Of a stretch of 64,000 nucleotides of DNA, positions 36,452-46,048 are shown piece after piece; within the stretch, counting starts at the first letter, position 1; every line of letters starts with the position of its first letter. This DNA comes from Gulosibacter chungangensis (lineage in GTDB: Bacteria > Actinomycetota > Actinomycetes > Actinomycetales > Microbacteriaceae), in contig NZ_WBKB01000006.1 in assembly GCF_008831155.1 (NCBI RefSeq), positions 167,498 through 231,497 on the forward strand, read 5' to 3'. A program made the translations under genes and the position numbers. The notes below the pieces were generated by a model that ran no database searches, was not told the origin of the DNA, and was given only the letters and a program-made list of their open reading frames with translations.

Positions 36452-37408
36452 CTATCCGAACAGTTCCCGTTCTATCTCCGCGTAGTGGGATGCGGCATCG
36501 GCGACCTGCTGCTGATAGTCGGCGGTGTTGTTGTACGAGCGGATTGCCGAGATCCAGTTCTCGGAGCCTTCGAGGGTGCCCTGCGCATTGCAGAGGTAGA
36601 GTGCGGCGGTCATCGCCGCATCGTCGATGTGGTGCGGATCTTCCACGCCGTCGCCATTGCCATCCACGCCCCAGATCTCCCAGGTCTCGGGGATGAACTG
36701 CAGCGGGCCGACCGCGCGGTCCCACTCGGTGTCGCCGTCGAGATAACCCTTGTCGGTGTCGGGGATTGCCATGGTGTTATTCGTGCCGTTGAGCGGAATC
36801 CCGTAAATCTTCTGCGACATCGAGCCATCCGCGGTGATTGCACCACCAAAGAGGGTGCCGTGGTGGCTCTCCACATAGCCAATCCCCGCAAGGGTGTTCC
36901 AGCCAACCCGACAGCCATAGACATTGGATGCGACAAGGTCGGCACCCGCATAGGCCGCGAGGGCTCGTTCGGGGATGCCGGTGGCGGCAGCGACTTCCGC
37001 AAGCCAGGTGGCGTCGGGCAGCGTTGCAATCTCAGTGGATTGCATCGGAGGCATCCCTCCGGGACCGGTCGCATCAGCTTCAGCTACAGAGTCTTCAAGC
37101 TCTTCCGCATCATCCGAGGTCGGTACCTCTGCGCCCAGTGCGGCCGCGGGACCGCCCGTCCCCGGGCCATAGGACAGCTGACCCATGAGCTGGATACCGG
37201 CCACGAGCATCCAGGTCGCGACCACGAGCGTGGCGACGCCTAGCAGCGCACCAATAGACAGCAGCACCTTAGTGCGCGTGCGCATCCCACCGACGCGCGC
37301 GCCACGCACCTTCGCGACCCGGGTGCTGCCGGGTGACCTCCGGCGGGTATTAGCCGTCGACCGTTTCCGGTTCGCGCTTCGCGATGCCTTCGAGACGGTT
37401 CCCTCCAA
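36452..37408 (-). CDS. Membrane-anchored lytic murein transglycosylase (SLT/MltB-like)
   Basis: A 318-residue protein with a basic cytoplasmic tail of about 45 residues, a transmembrane helix (VLLSIGALLGVATLVVATWM) and an extracytoplasmic lysozyme-like domain. GIPERALAAYAGA begins the domain, GIGYVESHHGTLFGG contains the catalytic Glu, and DRAVGPLQFIPETWEIWGVDGNGDG with DPHHIDDAAMTAALYLC follow the SLT_2/MltB order. It cleaves the MurNAc-GlcNAc bond during wall turnover. Start is taken at the first in-frame codon with a plausible basic tail. Confidence 0.85.
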   Translation of the reverse strand: MEGTVSKASRSANRKRSTANTRRRSPGSTRVAKVRGARVGGMRTRTKVLLSIGALLGVATLVVATWMLVAGIQLMGQLSYGPGTGGPAAALGAEVPTSDDAEELEDSVAEADATGPGGMPPMQSTEIATLPDATWLAEVAAATGIPERALAAYAGADLVASNVYGCRVGWNTLAGIGYVESHHGTLFGGAITADGSMSQKIYGIPLNGTNNTMAIPDTDKGYLDGDTEWDRAVGPLQFIPETWEIWGVDGNGDGVEDPHHIDDAAMTAALYLCNAQGTLEGSENWISAIRSYNNTADYQQQVADAASHYAEIERELFG

Positions 37409-37476
37409 CTCGCTTCAGACACTTCTCGGGCCGCCGTATTGGCCGTCCGCAAGACCCCACAATCAAGACTTCAAGG

Positions 37477-38250
37477 CTACCGAGTCTCGAGCGGCCCCTT
37501 GTGGACATGGAAATTGCTCGACTGCGCAACAGGCCGCAGCACGATCAGGTCCTGATTCACGTGTGGTGGCCGCTCGAAGGCGCCCACCAAGACCTCCGCC
37601 ACATCCTCCGCGGTAAGTGGCTGCACATCCTCGTAGAGTCGCAGCCCAGCCGCCGCATCCGCGTTGCCGCGCATCCGGTTGAGGGCGAACTCCTCGGTCT
37701 GCACTAGCCCCGGCGCGAGCTCCATTACCCGGATTGGTTCACCGGCAAGCTCCAGCCGCAGCGCTCCCGTCACCGCGTGTGCCGCGAACTTGGCGGCGTT
37801 ATAGCCACCGCCGCGCGCATAAGCACCGAGCCCAGCGGTCGAAGTCAGGTTGAGAATGGATGCGCAACCGACGCGCCCCGCACCCTCCCGCAGCACCGGG
37901 AGCAGCGCTGCCGTCACGGATCGCAGGCCGATGACGTTCACCTCGAACATCTGGCGCCATTCATCGTTGGAGGCTTCCTCGACGAGATCGAGCCCGATCG
38001 CTCCCCCGGCATTGTTGACGAGCCCCGTGGCCCCGCCGGTCTGCCGAACGGTTTCAGCCATGGCAGCAACCTGCTGCTCATCGGTGACATCGCACACCAC
38101 CGGTAAACAGCCGGTTTCCTCCGCGAGCTTGCGCAGCCGCTCTTCGCGCCGCGCCACGGCCACGGTTTGCCAGCCAAGTTCCGCAAAGCGGCGGACTGTG
38201 GCCGCACCAATGCCGGAACTTGCACCGGTGACTACGATTCGCTGCGACAT
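37477..38250 (-). CDS. Short-chain dehydrogenase/reductase (YdfG/serine-dehydrogenase-like)
   Basis: A 257-residue classical SDR. TGASSGIGAAT is the NADP-binding loop, NNAGGAIGLD the structural NAG motif, and LTSTAGLGAYARGGGYNAAKFA carries catalytic Ser, Tyr and Lys (GYNAAK). PIRVMELAPGLVQTEEF is the substrate-cap entry. The dinucleotide loop with VARREERL favours NADPH. It may oxidise a 3-hydroxy acid or L-allo-threonine, as the YdfG group does; the substrate is unsure. GGAGGAGA lies 8 bp before the ATG at 38250. Confidence 0.82.
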   Translation of the reverse strand: MSQRIVVTGASSGIGAATVRRFAELGWQTVAVARREERLRKLAEETGCLPVVCDVTDEQQVAAMAETVRQTGGATGLVNNAGGAIGLDLVEEASNDEWRQMFEVNVIGLRSVTAALLPVLREGAGRVGCASILNLTSTAGLGAYARGGGYNAAKFAAHAVTGALRLELAGEPIRVMELAPGLVQTEEFALNRMRGNADAAAGLRLYEDVQPLTAEDVAEVLVGAFERPPHVNQDLIVLRPVAQSSNFHVHKGPLETR

Positions 38251-38340
38251 GGATTCTCCTCCAATCGAGCCCATTGCGAGCTCACGTGTACACGAAATCA
38301 TGAGCCACCGACACGAGTACCGGCGGACCGACTAAACCGG

Positions 38341-39552
38341 TTAGCGAACCTCGCCGATGGCGGTCAGGCGACGCGTTGCCTTAAGGCTACGAATTTCATC
38401 CAAGGCTGCCTGTGGCACCCCGTTGGCGCAGTCGGTAACCACGTAACCGAGCTGCCCACGGGTGGTCAGCTGCTGGCCGTCGATGTTCACACCGTACTGG
38501 CCGAGCACCGAGGTGACGGTCGCGAGCACACCGGGAACGTTCTCGTGTAGGTACAGCAACCGCGCGCCCTTCGACAGCGGTGCGAGCTGCACTTCGGGGA
38601 GGTTTACCGACATATAGGTCGATCCGGTGCGCACGTAGTCGCGGAACTTCCCGGCAACGAAGCGACCGATGTCTTCCTGTGCTTCGGCGGTCGAGCCACC
38701 GATGTGCGGGGTGAGGATCACGTTCGGGATGCCCTGCAGCACCGACTCGAATGGGTCCCCCGCCTTCTTCGGCTCAACCGGGTAGACGTCGAGGCCGGCA
38801 CCGGCGATGTGGCCCGAGACGAGGTTGTCGCGCAGTGCCTCAAGGTCGACCACGTGGCCGCGCGAGAGGTTAAGGAAGAGCGAACGCGGACGCATCATCG
38901 CGAAGGTCTCGGCGTTGAAAAGATTCGTGTTCTCGGGGCGGCCATCCACGTGCACCGAGACGGTCTCCACGGTCGACAGCAGTTCTTCGAGCGAGTCGCA
39001 GCGCACCGCGTTACCAAGCGCGAGTTTGTCGACCACGTCGTAGAAGTAGACGCGCATCCCGAGGGCTTCAGCGATCACCGACAGCTGCGAACCAATGTTG
39101 CCGTAGCCAACGAGACCGAGCGTGCGACCGCGCACCTCGTGCGAACCCTTCGCGGTCTTGTCCCACAGGCCGTTGTGCATGTTGCGGTTGTGGTCGCCGA
39201 TGTGACGAGCCAGGTTGATGATCTCCCCGACCGCGAGCTCCACAACAGAGCGCGTGTTGGAGTACGGGGCGTTGAATGCCACGACCGAGTGCTCAGCGGC
39301 AGCCTCAAGGTCGATCTGGTTGGTGCCGATGCTGAAGGCACCAACGGCCTTCAGGTTCGGGCGCGCTTCAATCACTCGACGCGTCAGCTGCGTCTTTGAT
39401 CGGATACCGAGCAGGTCCACACCCTCCAGGGCGGCAATCAGCTCGTCCTCGTCGAGTGCTCCCTTGCGGGTCTCGACCTCAATACCGTCCGCTTCGAGCA
39501 GGCGAGTAGCTTCGGCGTGGATGTTTTCGAGAAGAAGGGCTTTCACCCGCAC
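38341..39552 (-). CDS. serA: D-3-phosphoglycerate dehydrogenase, short form with ACT domain
   Basis: A 403-residue enzyme of the first serine-synthesis step. The Rossmann motif is LGLVGYGNIGSQLSVIAEAL, the substrate Arg lies in LNLSRGHVVDLEALRDNL, and HIGGSTAEAQEDIG gives the catalytic His. Residues after about 325 (ENVPGVLATVTSVLGQYGVNIDGQQL) form a C-terminal ACT domain, the serine-feedback site. The long actinobacterial form with the extra ASB domain is not used here; length matches E. coli SerA. No other serine gene is adjacent. Confidence 0.92.
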   Translation of the reverse strand: MRVKALLLENIHAEATRLLEADGIEVETRKGALDEDELIAALEGVDLLGIRSKTQLTRRVIEARPNLKAVGAFSIGTNQIDLEAAAEHSVVAFNAPYSNTRSVVELAVGEIINLARHIGDHNRNMHNGLWDKTAKGSHEVRGRTLGLVGYGNIGSQLSVIAEALGMRVYFYDVVDKLALGNAVRCDSLEELLSTVETVSVHVDGRPENTNLFNAETFAMMRPRSLFLNLSRGHVVDLEALRDNLVSGHIAGAGLDVYPVEPKKAGDPFESVLQGIPNVILTPHIGGSTAEAQEDIGRFVAGKFRDYVRTGSTYMSVNLPEVQLAPLSKGARLLYLHENVPGVLATVTSVLGQYGVNIDGQQLTTRGQLGYVVTDCANGVPQAALDEIRSLKATRRLTAIGEVR

Positions 39553-39789
39553 TATCCTAGCCCCGCTCGGGTTGTTCGTACATTTATCGCGGATTCATTT
39601 TGCTCAGGAATTGGTCAAGTTTTGCCCAGCCACCTGCAAGCCGTTCCTGCTAGCGCACGCCTCACGTAACTCCGATGCCTTGATATTCCCTTCGTACCCA
39701 GCGCGTCGTACCCTTGATTCACAGCAGCGTTTTGTGGCCCAGCCCGCAGGTCGTCGGGCCGCCCAAGGCAGAAATTCGAGGTCCCGATC

Positions 39790-40737
39790 ATGAAATCGCT
39801 GTCATACTCTCTCGCCTCCGGCTTCGCGGCAGTTTTGCTCTTGGCCGGATGCACGGCAGCCCCGGGCGCGGACGATCAGCCCACCAACACGACCGGTTCT
39901 TCGGACAGCAACGCTGGCATCGACTCGGCCGGTACCGCAGCCGACAGTTCCGGCGGGGATAGCAACTCAAGCAACCCAGACGGCGCAGTCACCGCAGACG
40001 AAATTCTCGAGTACGTGTCCAACACCGAGTGGTCGTTCTCTCACAACGGTCTCAGCGACCCCGTCACCATCACGATCGAAAACAGCGCCGGCACCGGCGA
40101 ATACGGCCAGACCTACAGCCTCGGTGACCCAGTCGAGGGGGATGCGAATGGTGACAGTATTCCGGATCTCGCGATCCCGATCAGCGAGCTCGACGGCAAT
40201 GGCTTCCACGAGCTCTGGTACATCTGGCTCGGCTCCGACAACGCGGACACAGTCGCCGAGCAGGTGCCATTCCCAATCGGCGTTACGAGCCGGTGCGGTC
40301 ACGTCGTGAACTCAGTCACTGCATCCAACCAAGGTTTCACCGTGGATGAGAATCTCCGCACGATCTACGACCAAAGCCTCGATTGCGCGACTGCGGGCAG
40401 CTCGCACCAGATTCGAGAAATCGCGGTGTCCGAACTGGACGGCGCATGGTTTCCGATGCAGGTCTCCCCGAGCCCCGCGTGGGGCGGATTCCGTCCGCCT
40501 TCACTGTGGGGTGATTCCGACGCGGTCTCAACAGAGGTGGAATTACTGTCTGCACCCACCGATTCCGCGCCGGTATCCGCCAGCCTCGGCGAAGAACTCG
40601 TACTCTTCCCCGTCGCCGACAGCTCCCGATTCGACTCGATGGGCTACGAAATCATCGGCTACCGCAGCAGCGTGACCGGCGAGGTCGATTCGAGCGACAC
40701 CACCCCGCTCCTTAACTGCGCATTCCACCGCCGCTAG
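39790..40737 (+). CDS. Secreted lipoprotein of unknown function
   Basis: A 315-residue protein with a signal peptide ending in the lipobox LLAGC (lipidated Cys about 21), followed by 45 low-complexity residues rich in Ser, Asp, Asn and Gly that look like a wall-spanning linker. The globular part includes EWSFSHNGLSDPVTITIENS, GDPVEGDANGDSIPDLAIPI (a DxDxDG-like, possibly Ca-binding segment) and two or three late cysteines. I do not recognise the family. It is monocistronic: its own upstream gap is 237 bp and a strong hairpin follows. Confidence 0.75.
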   Translation: MKSLSYSLASGFAAVLLLAGCTAAPGADDQPTNTTGSSDSNAGIDSAGTAADSSGGDSNSSNPDGAVTADEILEYVSNTEWSFSHNGLSDPVTITIENSAGTGEYGQTYSLGDPVEGDANGDSIPDLAIPISELDGNGFHELWYIWLGSDNADTVAEQVPFPIGVTSRCGHVVNSVTASNQGFTVDENLRTIYDQSLDCATAGSSHQIREIAVSELDGAWFPMQVSPSPAWGGFRPPSLWGDSDAVSTEVELLSAPTDSAPVSASLGEELVLFPVADSSRFDSMGYEIIGYRSSVTGEVDSSDTTPLLNCAFHRR

Positions 40738-40747
40738 GTATTGCAAA

Positions 40748-40789
40748 TAGCGCTCACCATTGCCGGTACTTCGGCAATGGTGAGCGCTA
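40748..40789. terminator. Bidirectional terminator hairpin between convergent genes
   Basis: TAGCGCTCACCATTGCCG at 40748-40765 pairs perfectly with CGGCAATGGTGAGCGCTA at 40772-40789, a 6-nt loop (GTACTT) between. It sits 10 bp after the lipoprotein stop and 20 bp before the hemH stop on the other strand, so it can serve both. A long U-tract is absent, as often in high-GC genomes. Confidence 0.8.
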
Positions 40790-40809
40790 GTGGCAATGGG
40801 CGCAGAACG

Positions 40810-42060
40810 CTAGGGCTGCAGTCCAGCAACCGCCGGGCGGAACCCGAGTCGCACGTTCTCACAGCATCCGGGTCGGCACACGTCGTACCAGGGCCCGAGA
40901 TCGGTGCGAGCCGGGCGATCTTCCTTCGACGTGCCATTAACGCGCTCGAGGATGAGGTCCACGAGTCCCGAAACATATTCGGGGTGGATGCCCGGGGTCG
41001 GGGTGCGGCGGAAGGCCAGCTTCGCGTCTGCCGCCGAGACCTTGGCCTCGTTATCGAGGTCCCAAAGGACCTCCATGTGGTCTGAGACGAACCCGACCGG
41101 CACAACGATGATCGCGCGGCGTCCCTTCGCGGGGAGTTCTTCGATCACGTCGTTGATGTCCGGCTCAAGCCAGGGCTGGCTGGGCGGACCCGAACGCGAC
41201 TGGAACACGAGCTGCCAGTTGAGCTGTTCGAGGCCGTCGCCACGCTCCTTGAGCTGGGCGAGCACATCCTGCACCACGACCTCGCTCACGGCCAGGTGCT
41301 GCGCGAAGTACGCGCCGCCCTCACCGAAGTTACGGTCCTCAGGGCCAGAACGATTGGCGTCGTCAGTCGGCACGGAGTGCGTCGTGAAGAGCACCTCAAC
41401 GTCGGTTGCGAGATCGAGGCTCGGATCTTCCCGCTTGAGGTCGTCAAGAGCATCCCGAACACCATCAACAAACGGCGTCACAAAACCGGGGTGATCGAAG
41501 AACTGACGAACCTTATCGATTTCGACCTCACCCTGCAGGTTGAGGTCCTCAAGGAGGTCCGCGAAGTCTTCGCGGTACTGACGGCAAGACGAGTAGGAAG
41601 AGTATGCGCTGGTCGCGAGCGCGATGATTTTCTTCGCACCGTTTTCGTGCGCGTCGCGCACCGCGTCGTTCATGTACGGCAGCCAGTTGCGGTTACCCCA
41701 GTACACCGGCAGGTCGACGCCCCGCTTTCCGAGTTCTGCTTCGATTGCCTTCTTCAGCGCCAGGTTCTGGTCGTTGATCGGGCTCTTTCCACCGTTTTCG
41801 CGGTAGTGCACGGCGACTTCTTCGAGTCGTTCATCGGGGATGCCGCGGCCCCCAGTCACGTTCCGCAGAAACGGAATAACGTCATCTTGCCCGTTCGGGC
41901 CGCCGAAGGATGCGAGCAGAATTGCGTCGTACTGCACCGGTTCGGACACCCAAGGGGCGCCGTCGCGGGCCGCTTCGGTGGCAGCCGAAACCAGCGCACC
42001 CGGGGCGAGCGGCGCATCCTTCGCCGGAGCAGGCTTGCGGCCGATGTTTTCTGCCGCCAT
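40810..42060 (-). CDS. hemH: Coproporphyrin III ferrochelatase
   Basis: A 416-residue chelatase inserting ferrous iron into coproporphyrin III in the actinobacterial haem route. ASFGGPNGQDDVIPFLRNV starts the fold, VLFTTHSVPTDDA holds the catalytic His and GFVSDHMEVLWDLD the opposing Glu/Asp. The C-terminus has CRPGCCENVRLG, matching the Cys cluster that binds a [2Fe-2S] centre in actinobacterial enzymes. The first 35 residues are an extra disordered lead. Start and the hemQ stop overlap by one base (TAATG), a coupled pair. Confidence 0.93.
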   Translation of the reverse strand: MAAENIGRKPAPAKDAPLAPGALVSAATEAARDGAPWVSEPVQYDAILLASFGGPNGQDDVIPFLRNVTGGRGIPDERLEEVAVHYRENGGKSPINDQNLALKKAIEAELGKRGVDLPVYWGNRNWLPYMNDAVRDAHENGAKKIIALATSAYSSYSSCRQYREDFADLLEDLNLQGEVEIDKVRQFFDHPGFVTPFVDGVRDALDDLKREDPSLDLATDVEVLFTTHSVPTDDANRSGPEDRNFGEGGAYFAQHLAVSEVVVQDVLAQLKERGDGLEQLNWQLVFQSRSGPPSQPWLEPDINDVIEELPAKGRRAIIVVPVGFVSDHMEVLWDLDNEAKVSAADAKLAFRRTPTPGIHPEYVSGLVDLILERVNGTSKEDRPARTDLGPWYDVCRPGCCENVRLGFRPAVAGLQP

Positions 42061-42788
42061 TAGCTGGGATCCTGCACGTAACGAAGTGCAACCGGTACTT
42101 CCGCCTCGGGGATGCGGCGGCCGGTGTAGAAGGGAAGTTCCTCGCGCACGTGGCGGCGGGCTTCAGTGTAGCGAAGGTCGCGCATCATGTCGAGAATCGT
42201 GATGAGTTCGTCGTCTTCGAAGGAGAGCATCCACTCGTAGTCGCTGATGCCGAAGGCCGCGATGGTGTTCGCGAGTACCGACTTGAATGCGGCGCCGCGG
42301 ATGCCGTGGTCGCGCAGCATGACTGAGCGCTCTTCCTCGGGCAGCAGGTACCACTCGTAGGAGCGGACGAAGGGGTAGATTGTGATCCACTTCTTCGGTG
42401 CGTGGCCGAGCATGTATGCGGGCGCGTGGCGCGGGTTGAATTCGGCGGCGGCGTGCACGCCCATGACCTGCCACGACACCTCGAGTGACTCGAACAGTTC
42501 GGTCGAACGGATGCGGCGGATGGCTGCCTGAATCGCCTCCGGGTCTTCGCCGTGGGTCCAGACGAGCAGGTCGCCGTCCTGACGGAAACCGTTGAGGTCG
42601 TAAATGCCGCGGAGGGTTACGCCCGAGGGCTCGAGCTTCGCGGTGGCTGCCTCAAGCTCTGCGACTGCGGCTTCGAGATCAGCCGGAGCTGCCGTTCCCG
42701 GCAGGCGGCGAAATACCGAATAGTTTGCATACTGCGTGAGCTGGCTGGGCGCCTGGGCCTCAGCGGCTCCTCCATGAGGATTCGACAT
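42060..42788 (-). CDS. hemQ: Coproheme decarboxylase (chlorite-dismutase family)
   Basis: A 242-residue haem-bound enzyme that removes two propionates from coproheme to give haem b. YANYSVFRRLPG opens the fold; YPFVRSYEWYLLPEEERSVM contains the catalytic Tyr and substrate-contacting residues, and RDHGIRGAAF the proximal haem His. KPAR/NPRHAPAYMLG precedes it. It lies directly ahead of hemH, in the order seen in actinobacteria. The ATG at 42788 has GGAGGAGCC-like sequence within its own early codons and TCATGTC-GAGTC upstream; the start is reasonable but not certain. Confidence 0.92.
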   Translation of the reverse strand: MSNPHGGAAEAQAPSQLTQYANYSVFRRLPGTAAPADLEAAVAELEAATAKLEPSGVTLRGIYDLNGFRQDGDLLVWTHGEDPEAIQAAIRRIRSTELFESLEVSWQVMGVHAAAEFNPRHAPAYMLGHAPKKWITIYPFVRSYEWYLLPEEERSVMLRDHGIRGAAFKSVLANTIAAFGISDYEWMLSFEDDELITILDMMRDLRYTEARRHVREELPFYTGRRIPEAEVPVALRYVQDPS

Positions 42789-42850
42789 GACTCCATCTTA
42801 GGCGGGCGGATGCTGAGCCCTAAGTCAGTGCATCCGAGTCAAGTAATCCC

Positions 42851-43174
42851 CTACGCCCCAATCGTGAAGTACAGAATCGAGTAGCTCAGGATCCCGCCCA
42901 CGAGGCTCAACAGCACATTGCTGCGCCACAAGTGCAGCAACACCGTCACGACGATCCCCACGAGCGGCGCGACCCAGTCGTAGCCGGCCAGCGAGGTATC
43001 GCGCACCGTGTACGCGGTCAGAATCACCATCACCCCAACCGGCAGCAGCGCACCAATATCGCGCACGATCTCGTTGTCGTCGAACCAGCGGCGCAACACG
43101 AGCGGCGCCGCCCGCATCGCAAAGGTAAGTGCCCAGATCACGAGCATGAGCAGGATCGAGTGCCAAAGGTTCAC
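42851..43174 (-). CDS. azlD: AzlD-type small subunit of a branched-chain amino acid exporter
   Basis: A 107-residue integral protein with four hydrophobic segments. LMLVIWALTFAMRAAPLVLRRWFDDNE is the characteristic AzlD start and VMVILTAYTVRD, PLVGIVVTVLLHLWRSNVLLSLVGGILSYSIL complete the domain. The GTG at 43172-43174 overlaps the azlC stop (GTGA), so translation is coupled; an earlier in-frame start would merely overlap azlC. With AzlC it exports branched-chain or aromatic amino acids. Confidence 0.88.
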   Translation of the reverse strand: MNLWHSILLMLVIWALTFAMRAAPLVLRRWFDDNEIVRDIGALLPVGVMVILTAYTVRDTSLAGYDWVAPLVGIVVTVLLHLWRSNVLLSLVGGILSYSILYFTIGA

Positions 43175-43884
43175 GCGGCGGCTCGCTTTCTCCGCACCAG
43201 CACCATCGCAACCACGAGCACGAAGTAGGCCGTCAGCGCCACCAGCAGCATTGCATCCTTCGCGAACATAATCGCCAAGATGCCGATGATGGCGGATGCG
43301 CCAAACAGGCCCCATTCGCGGCTCACCTTGGCGGCGTTGATCGCGAGGATCGCGAAGAGCGCCGTCATCGCGAAGCCCATGAAGGACAGGTCAAACGGTA
43401 GCAGGGTCGCAAAGACGGCACCGAGAGTGCTGCCGGTCACCCAATAGGACTGGCTCGCGATTGAGATGGCGAGGATGCGTGGCCCGGTGAGCTTTTCGCG
43501 TTCAATTCCCGAGCACACGGCATACACCTCATCGGTGAGGGCGTGGATGCAGTACAGCCTCGCGAAGGTGTTTCGGACGCGTTCCAGCGGCACGCTGAGG
43601 CCGTAGAAGATGTGACGCGAGTTGACGAAGAGCGTGGTGGTCGCGGCCTGGGTCAGGGGTGCGCCGCCGACGAGCATCCCGGCCGCAAGAAACTCCATCG
43701 AGCCGGCGTAGATCACCAGCGCCGTGATTGTGACCCACCACCACGGCAGGCCAACTGAAACCGCGAACAGTCCATAAGAGATCCCGAGCGGGAGGTAGCC
43801 GAGAGCGACCGGAATCGTGTCCCGCAGCCCCTGCCGGAAGTCGCCGGGCGACGCGGTTGGGGCTACTCCAGTCATGCTGTCCAT
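43171..43884 (-). CDS. azlC: AzlC-type large subunit of a branched-chain amino acid exporter
   Basis: A roughly 237-residue membrane protein. FRQGLRDTIPVALGYLPLGISYGLFAVSVGL is the AzlC signature at the start and GSMEFLAAGML, LFVNSRHIFYGLSVPLERV and ALTDEVYAVC follow in the expected order; about six helices are visible. The start at 43884 (MDSMTG) follows CTGGGG; an ATG 9 bp later is possible. A Lrp-type regulator often accompanies the pair but none is adjacent. Confidence 0.88.
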   Translation of the reverse strand: MDSMTGVAPTASPGDFRQGLRDTIPVALGYLPLGISYGLFAVSVGLPWWWVTITALVIYAGSMEFLAAGMLVGGAPLTQAATTTLFVNSRHIFYGLSVPLERVRNTFARLYCIHALTDEVYAVCSGIEREKLTGPRILAISIASQSYWVTGSTLGAVFATLLPFDLSFMGFAMTALFAILAINAAKVSREWGLFGASAIIGILAIMFAKDAMLLVALTAYFVLVVAMVLVRRKRAAA

Positions 43885-43920
43885 TGTGCCCCAGATCAAG
43901 GCATTGTCTGCACAAACGAA

Positions 43921-43958
43921 GGCGCCTTAGCTGCAGCGATTGCTGCAGCTAAGGCGCC
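43921..43958 (-). terminator. Terminator of the ABC sugar operon
   Basis: GGCGCCTTAGCTGCAG at 43921-43936 and CTGCAGCTAAGGCGCC at 43943-43958 are perfectly complementary; one further inner C-G pair leaves a GATT tetraloop. It is about 80 bp past the ATPase gene stop and 37 bp upstream of azlC, on the minus strand. Confidence 0.82.
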
Positions 43959-44039
43959 CTCATAAGTGACTAGCGAACTAGCCTGCCAGTGGCTTAGACC
44001 GCGACGACGTGCGATGCACTACTTCCTGATTCCGGTCGA

Positions 44040-44963
44040 TTACTCGGCCTGCTTCCGTTCCTCCGGTGGAATCGTTTGGACACCTTCGGTGACGGGGACG
44101 TGCCCGACACCAGCAGACGTGTCGTCAGCGATTTCATCGCGGATGGTGCGCACCGATTCGGTGTCGGCACCGGATGCGCGCAGTTCGTGGACGAGCTGCT
44201 CGAGTTCGGCGCCACCGGCCATCAGCCCGGTGAGCTCTTCCAGCGTGATGTCTTCCTTCTCGTGGTAGCCGATGCTCTGGCCGCGCTTGAGGAGCAGGAA
44301 TCGGTCCCCGACCGGGTAGGCGTGGTGCGGGTTGTGCGAAATGAAGATCACGCCGAGGCCGCGGTCGCGCGCCTGCACGATGTACTTCAGCACAACGCCC
44401 GACTGCTTCACACCGAGTGCTGCCGTGGGCTCATCGAGGATGAGCACCTTGGCACCGAAGTACACGGCGCGAGCGATCGCAACACACTGCCGCTCACCAC
44501 CCGAGAGTGTCCCGATGGGTTGGTCGACATCGCGCAGGTCGATACCCATATCGAGCAGTTCCTGCTTCGCGGTCTTCTTCATGAAGTCGACGTCGAGGCG
44601 CCGGAATGGCCCGAAGCCCCTGGTCTTCTCCGACCCCAAGAAGAAGTTTCGCCACACCGGCATGAGTGGCGCGACCGCGAGGTCCTGGTAGACCGTGGCA
44701 ATACCGTGATCGAGCGCCTGCCGCGGTGAGTCGAATTTCACCGGCTTACCTTCGACGAGGTATTCGCCGTCGGTGTTTTGGTGCAGCCCCGCAATGATCT
44801 TAATCAGCGTCGATTTTCCGGCACCGTTGTCGCCGAGCACGCACATCACTTCACCGGCGGCAACCTTCAGGCTGACGTCGCGGAGCGCGATGATATTGCC
44901 GTAGCGCTTGCCGGCGTCCCGGAGTTCGACAAGCGGAGTGTCTGTGGCCGTGGTGGTGGTCAT
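44040..44963 (-). CDS. CUT2-type sugar/inositol ABC transporter ATPase
   Basis: A 307-residue single ATPase domain. Walker A is GDNGAGKST, the Q-loop is [10 protein letters not shown], the signature is [14 protein letters not shown] and Walker B is [12 protein letters not shown], with the switch His in FISHN. Canonical CUT2 ATPases (RbsA) have two fused domains; this single-domain type (FrcA/IatA-like pattern) must work as a homodimer. A 60-residue acidic tail follows. It is the last gene of the SBP-permease-ATPase unit and overlaps the permease gene by 4 bp (ATGA). Confidence 0.9.
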   Translation of the reverse strand: MTTTTATDTPLVELRDAGKRYGNIIALRDVSLKVAAGEVMCVLGDNGAGKSTLIKIIAGLHQNTDGEYLVEGKPVKFDSPRQALDHGIATVYQDLAVAPLMPVWRNFFLGSEKTRGFGPFRRLDVDFMKKTAKQELLDMGIDLRDVDQPIGTLSGGERQCVAIARAVYFGAKVLILDEPTAALGVKQSGVVLKYIVQARDRGLGVIFISHNPHHAYPVGDRFLLLKRGQSIGYHEKEDITLEELTGLMAGGAELEQLVHELRASGADTESVRTIRDEIADDTSAGVGHVPVTEGVQTIPPEERKQAE

Positions 44964-46009
44964 TTCTTCCCTCCCTTACCTGCTCTGCGTTGCAGCGTGA
45001 AGTTGAGCACGGTTGCTGCGAGCAGCATCGCGCCGAGGAAGAACTTCAGCCAGTCCGGGTTCCACTGCGCGTAGACGACACCCTTGAGTGCCATACCGTA
45101 AATAAGTGCACCGATCGCGCCACCGATGGCGCTTCCGTAGCCACCGGTCATGAGGCAGCCACCGACCACCGCGGCGATGATGTAGAGGAACTCGTTACCG
45201 ACACCCTCACCCGACTGCACGGTGCGGAAGGCGAAGAGCTGGTGCATACCGAGCAACCAGGCGCAGAAGCTCACGCCCATGTAGAGGCCGATCTTGGTAC
45301 GTACCACGGGCACACCGACCGCACGGGCTGCATCCGGTGCGCCACCGGCGGCGAATATCCAGTTACCCGCGCGGGTGCGCGAGAGAATCCAGGTCGCGAT
45401 CAGCACGAGCGCGATCCAGTAGAAGACGGTGATCTTCACATTGACTCCGAAGATCGGAATTTCTGAGGCGAAGATCGCGGCGGCGGACTCGAACCCAGCT
45501 GCTGGAGCGATGCTCGGCGTGGCCACACCACCGGTGATGATACGGGTAAGGCCGAGGTTCAAACCGGCCAACATGAAGAAGGTCGCCAGGGTCACGATGA
45601 AGCTTGCGAGCTTCGACTTCGTGAGTAGCCAACCGTTGAGTAGGCCGATTGCGAGCGAGATGGCGAGGGATGCGAACACACCCAGCCAGACATTCGAACC
45701 GAACCAGTAGATGGTGAGGGCACCGGCAAGACCCGCGGTCGTGACGCCGACACCGGCGGACAGGTCCACCTCGCCACCGATCATGAGCAGTGACACGCCC
45801 ACGGCCATGATGCCGACCGTGGATGCACCGTACAGCGTGGTGGCGATTGACTCGGGTTGGGTGAACTGGGGGGCAACTACGGCGAACATCACTGCGAGGA
45901 CAATCGCAGCCGCGGTGGCTCCCGCCTCCGGCTTCGTGAAGGCTCTCACGAAGAGGGAGGCGGAAGCGACCCGCTCATCGCCTGACTTGGTAGCGACTTG
46001 AGCAGTCAT
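44960..46009 (-). CDS. CUT2-type ABC permease
   Basis: A 349-residue permease of the RbsC/FrcC family with about ten hydrophobic segments. [31 protein letters not shown] and the coupling-region stretch [28 protein letters not shown] are diagnostic. It forms the membrane pore with the ATPase gene that overlaps its end. Its start lies 39 bp after the binding-protein stop on the minus strand. Confidence 0.92.
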   Translation of the reverse strand: MTAQVATKSGDERVASASLFVRAFTKPEAGATAAAIVLAVMFAVVAPQFTQPESIATTLYGASTVGIMAVGVSLLMIGGEVDLSAGVGVTTAGLAGALTIYWFGSNVWLGVFASLAISLAIGLLNGWLLTKSKLASFIVTLATFFMLAGLNLGLTRIITGGVATPSIAPAAGFESAAAIFASEIPIFGVNVKITVFYWIALVLIATWILSRTRAGNWIFAAGGAPDAARAVGVPVVRTKIGLYMGVSFCAWLLGMHQLFAFRTVQSGEGVGNEFLYIIAAVVGGCLMTGGYGSAIGGAIGALIYGMALKGVVYAQWNPDWLKFFLGAMLLAATVLNFTLQRRAGKGGKK

Positions 46010-46048
46010 GAATCAGGTTCCTTAGCTGGTGAGCAGTAGGGAAGCGGT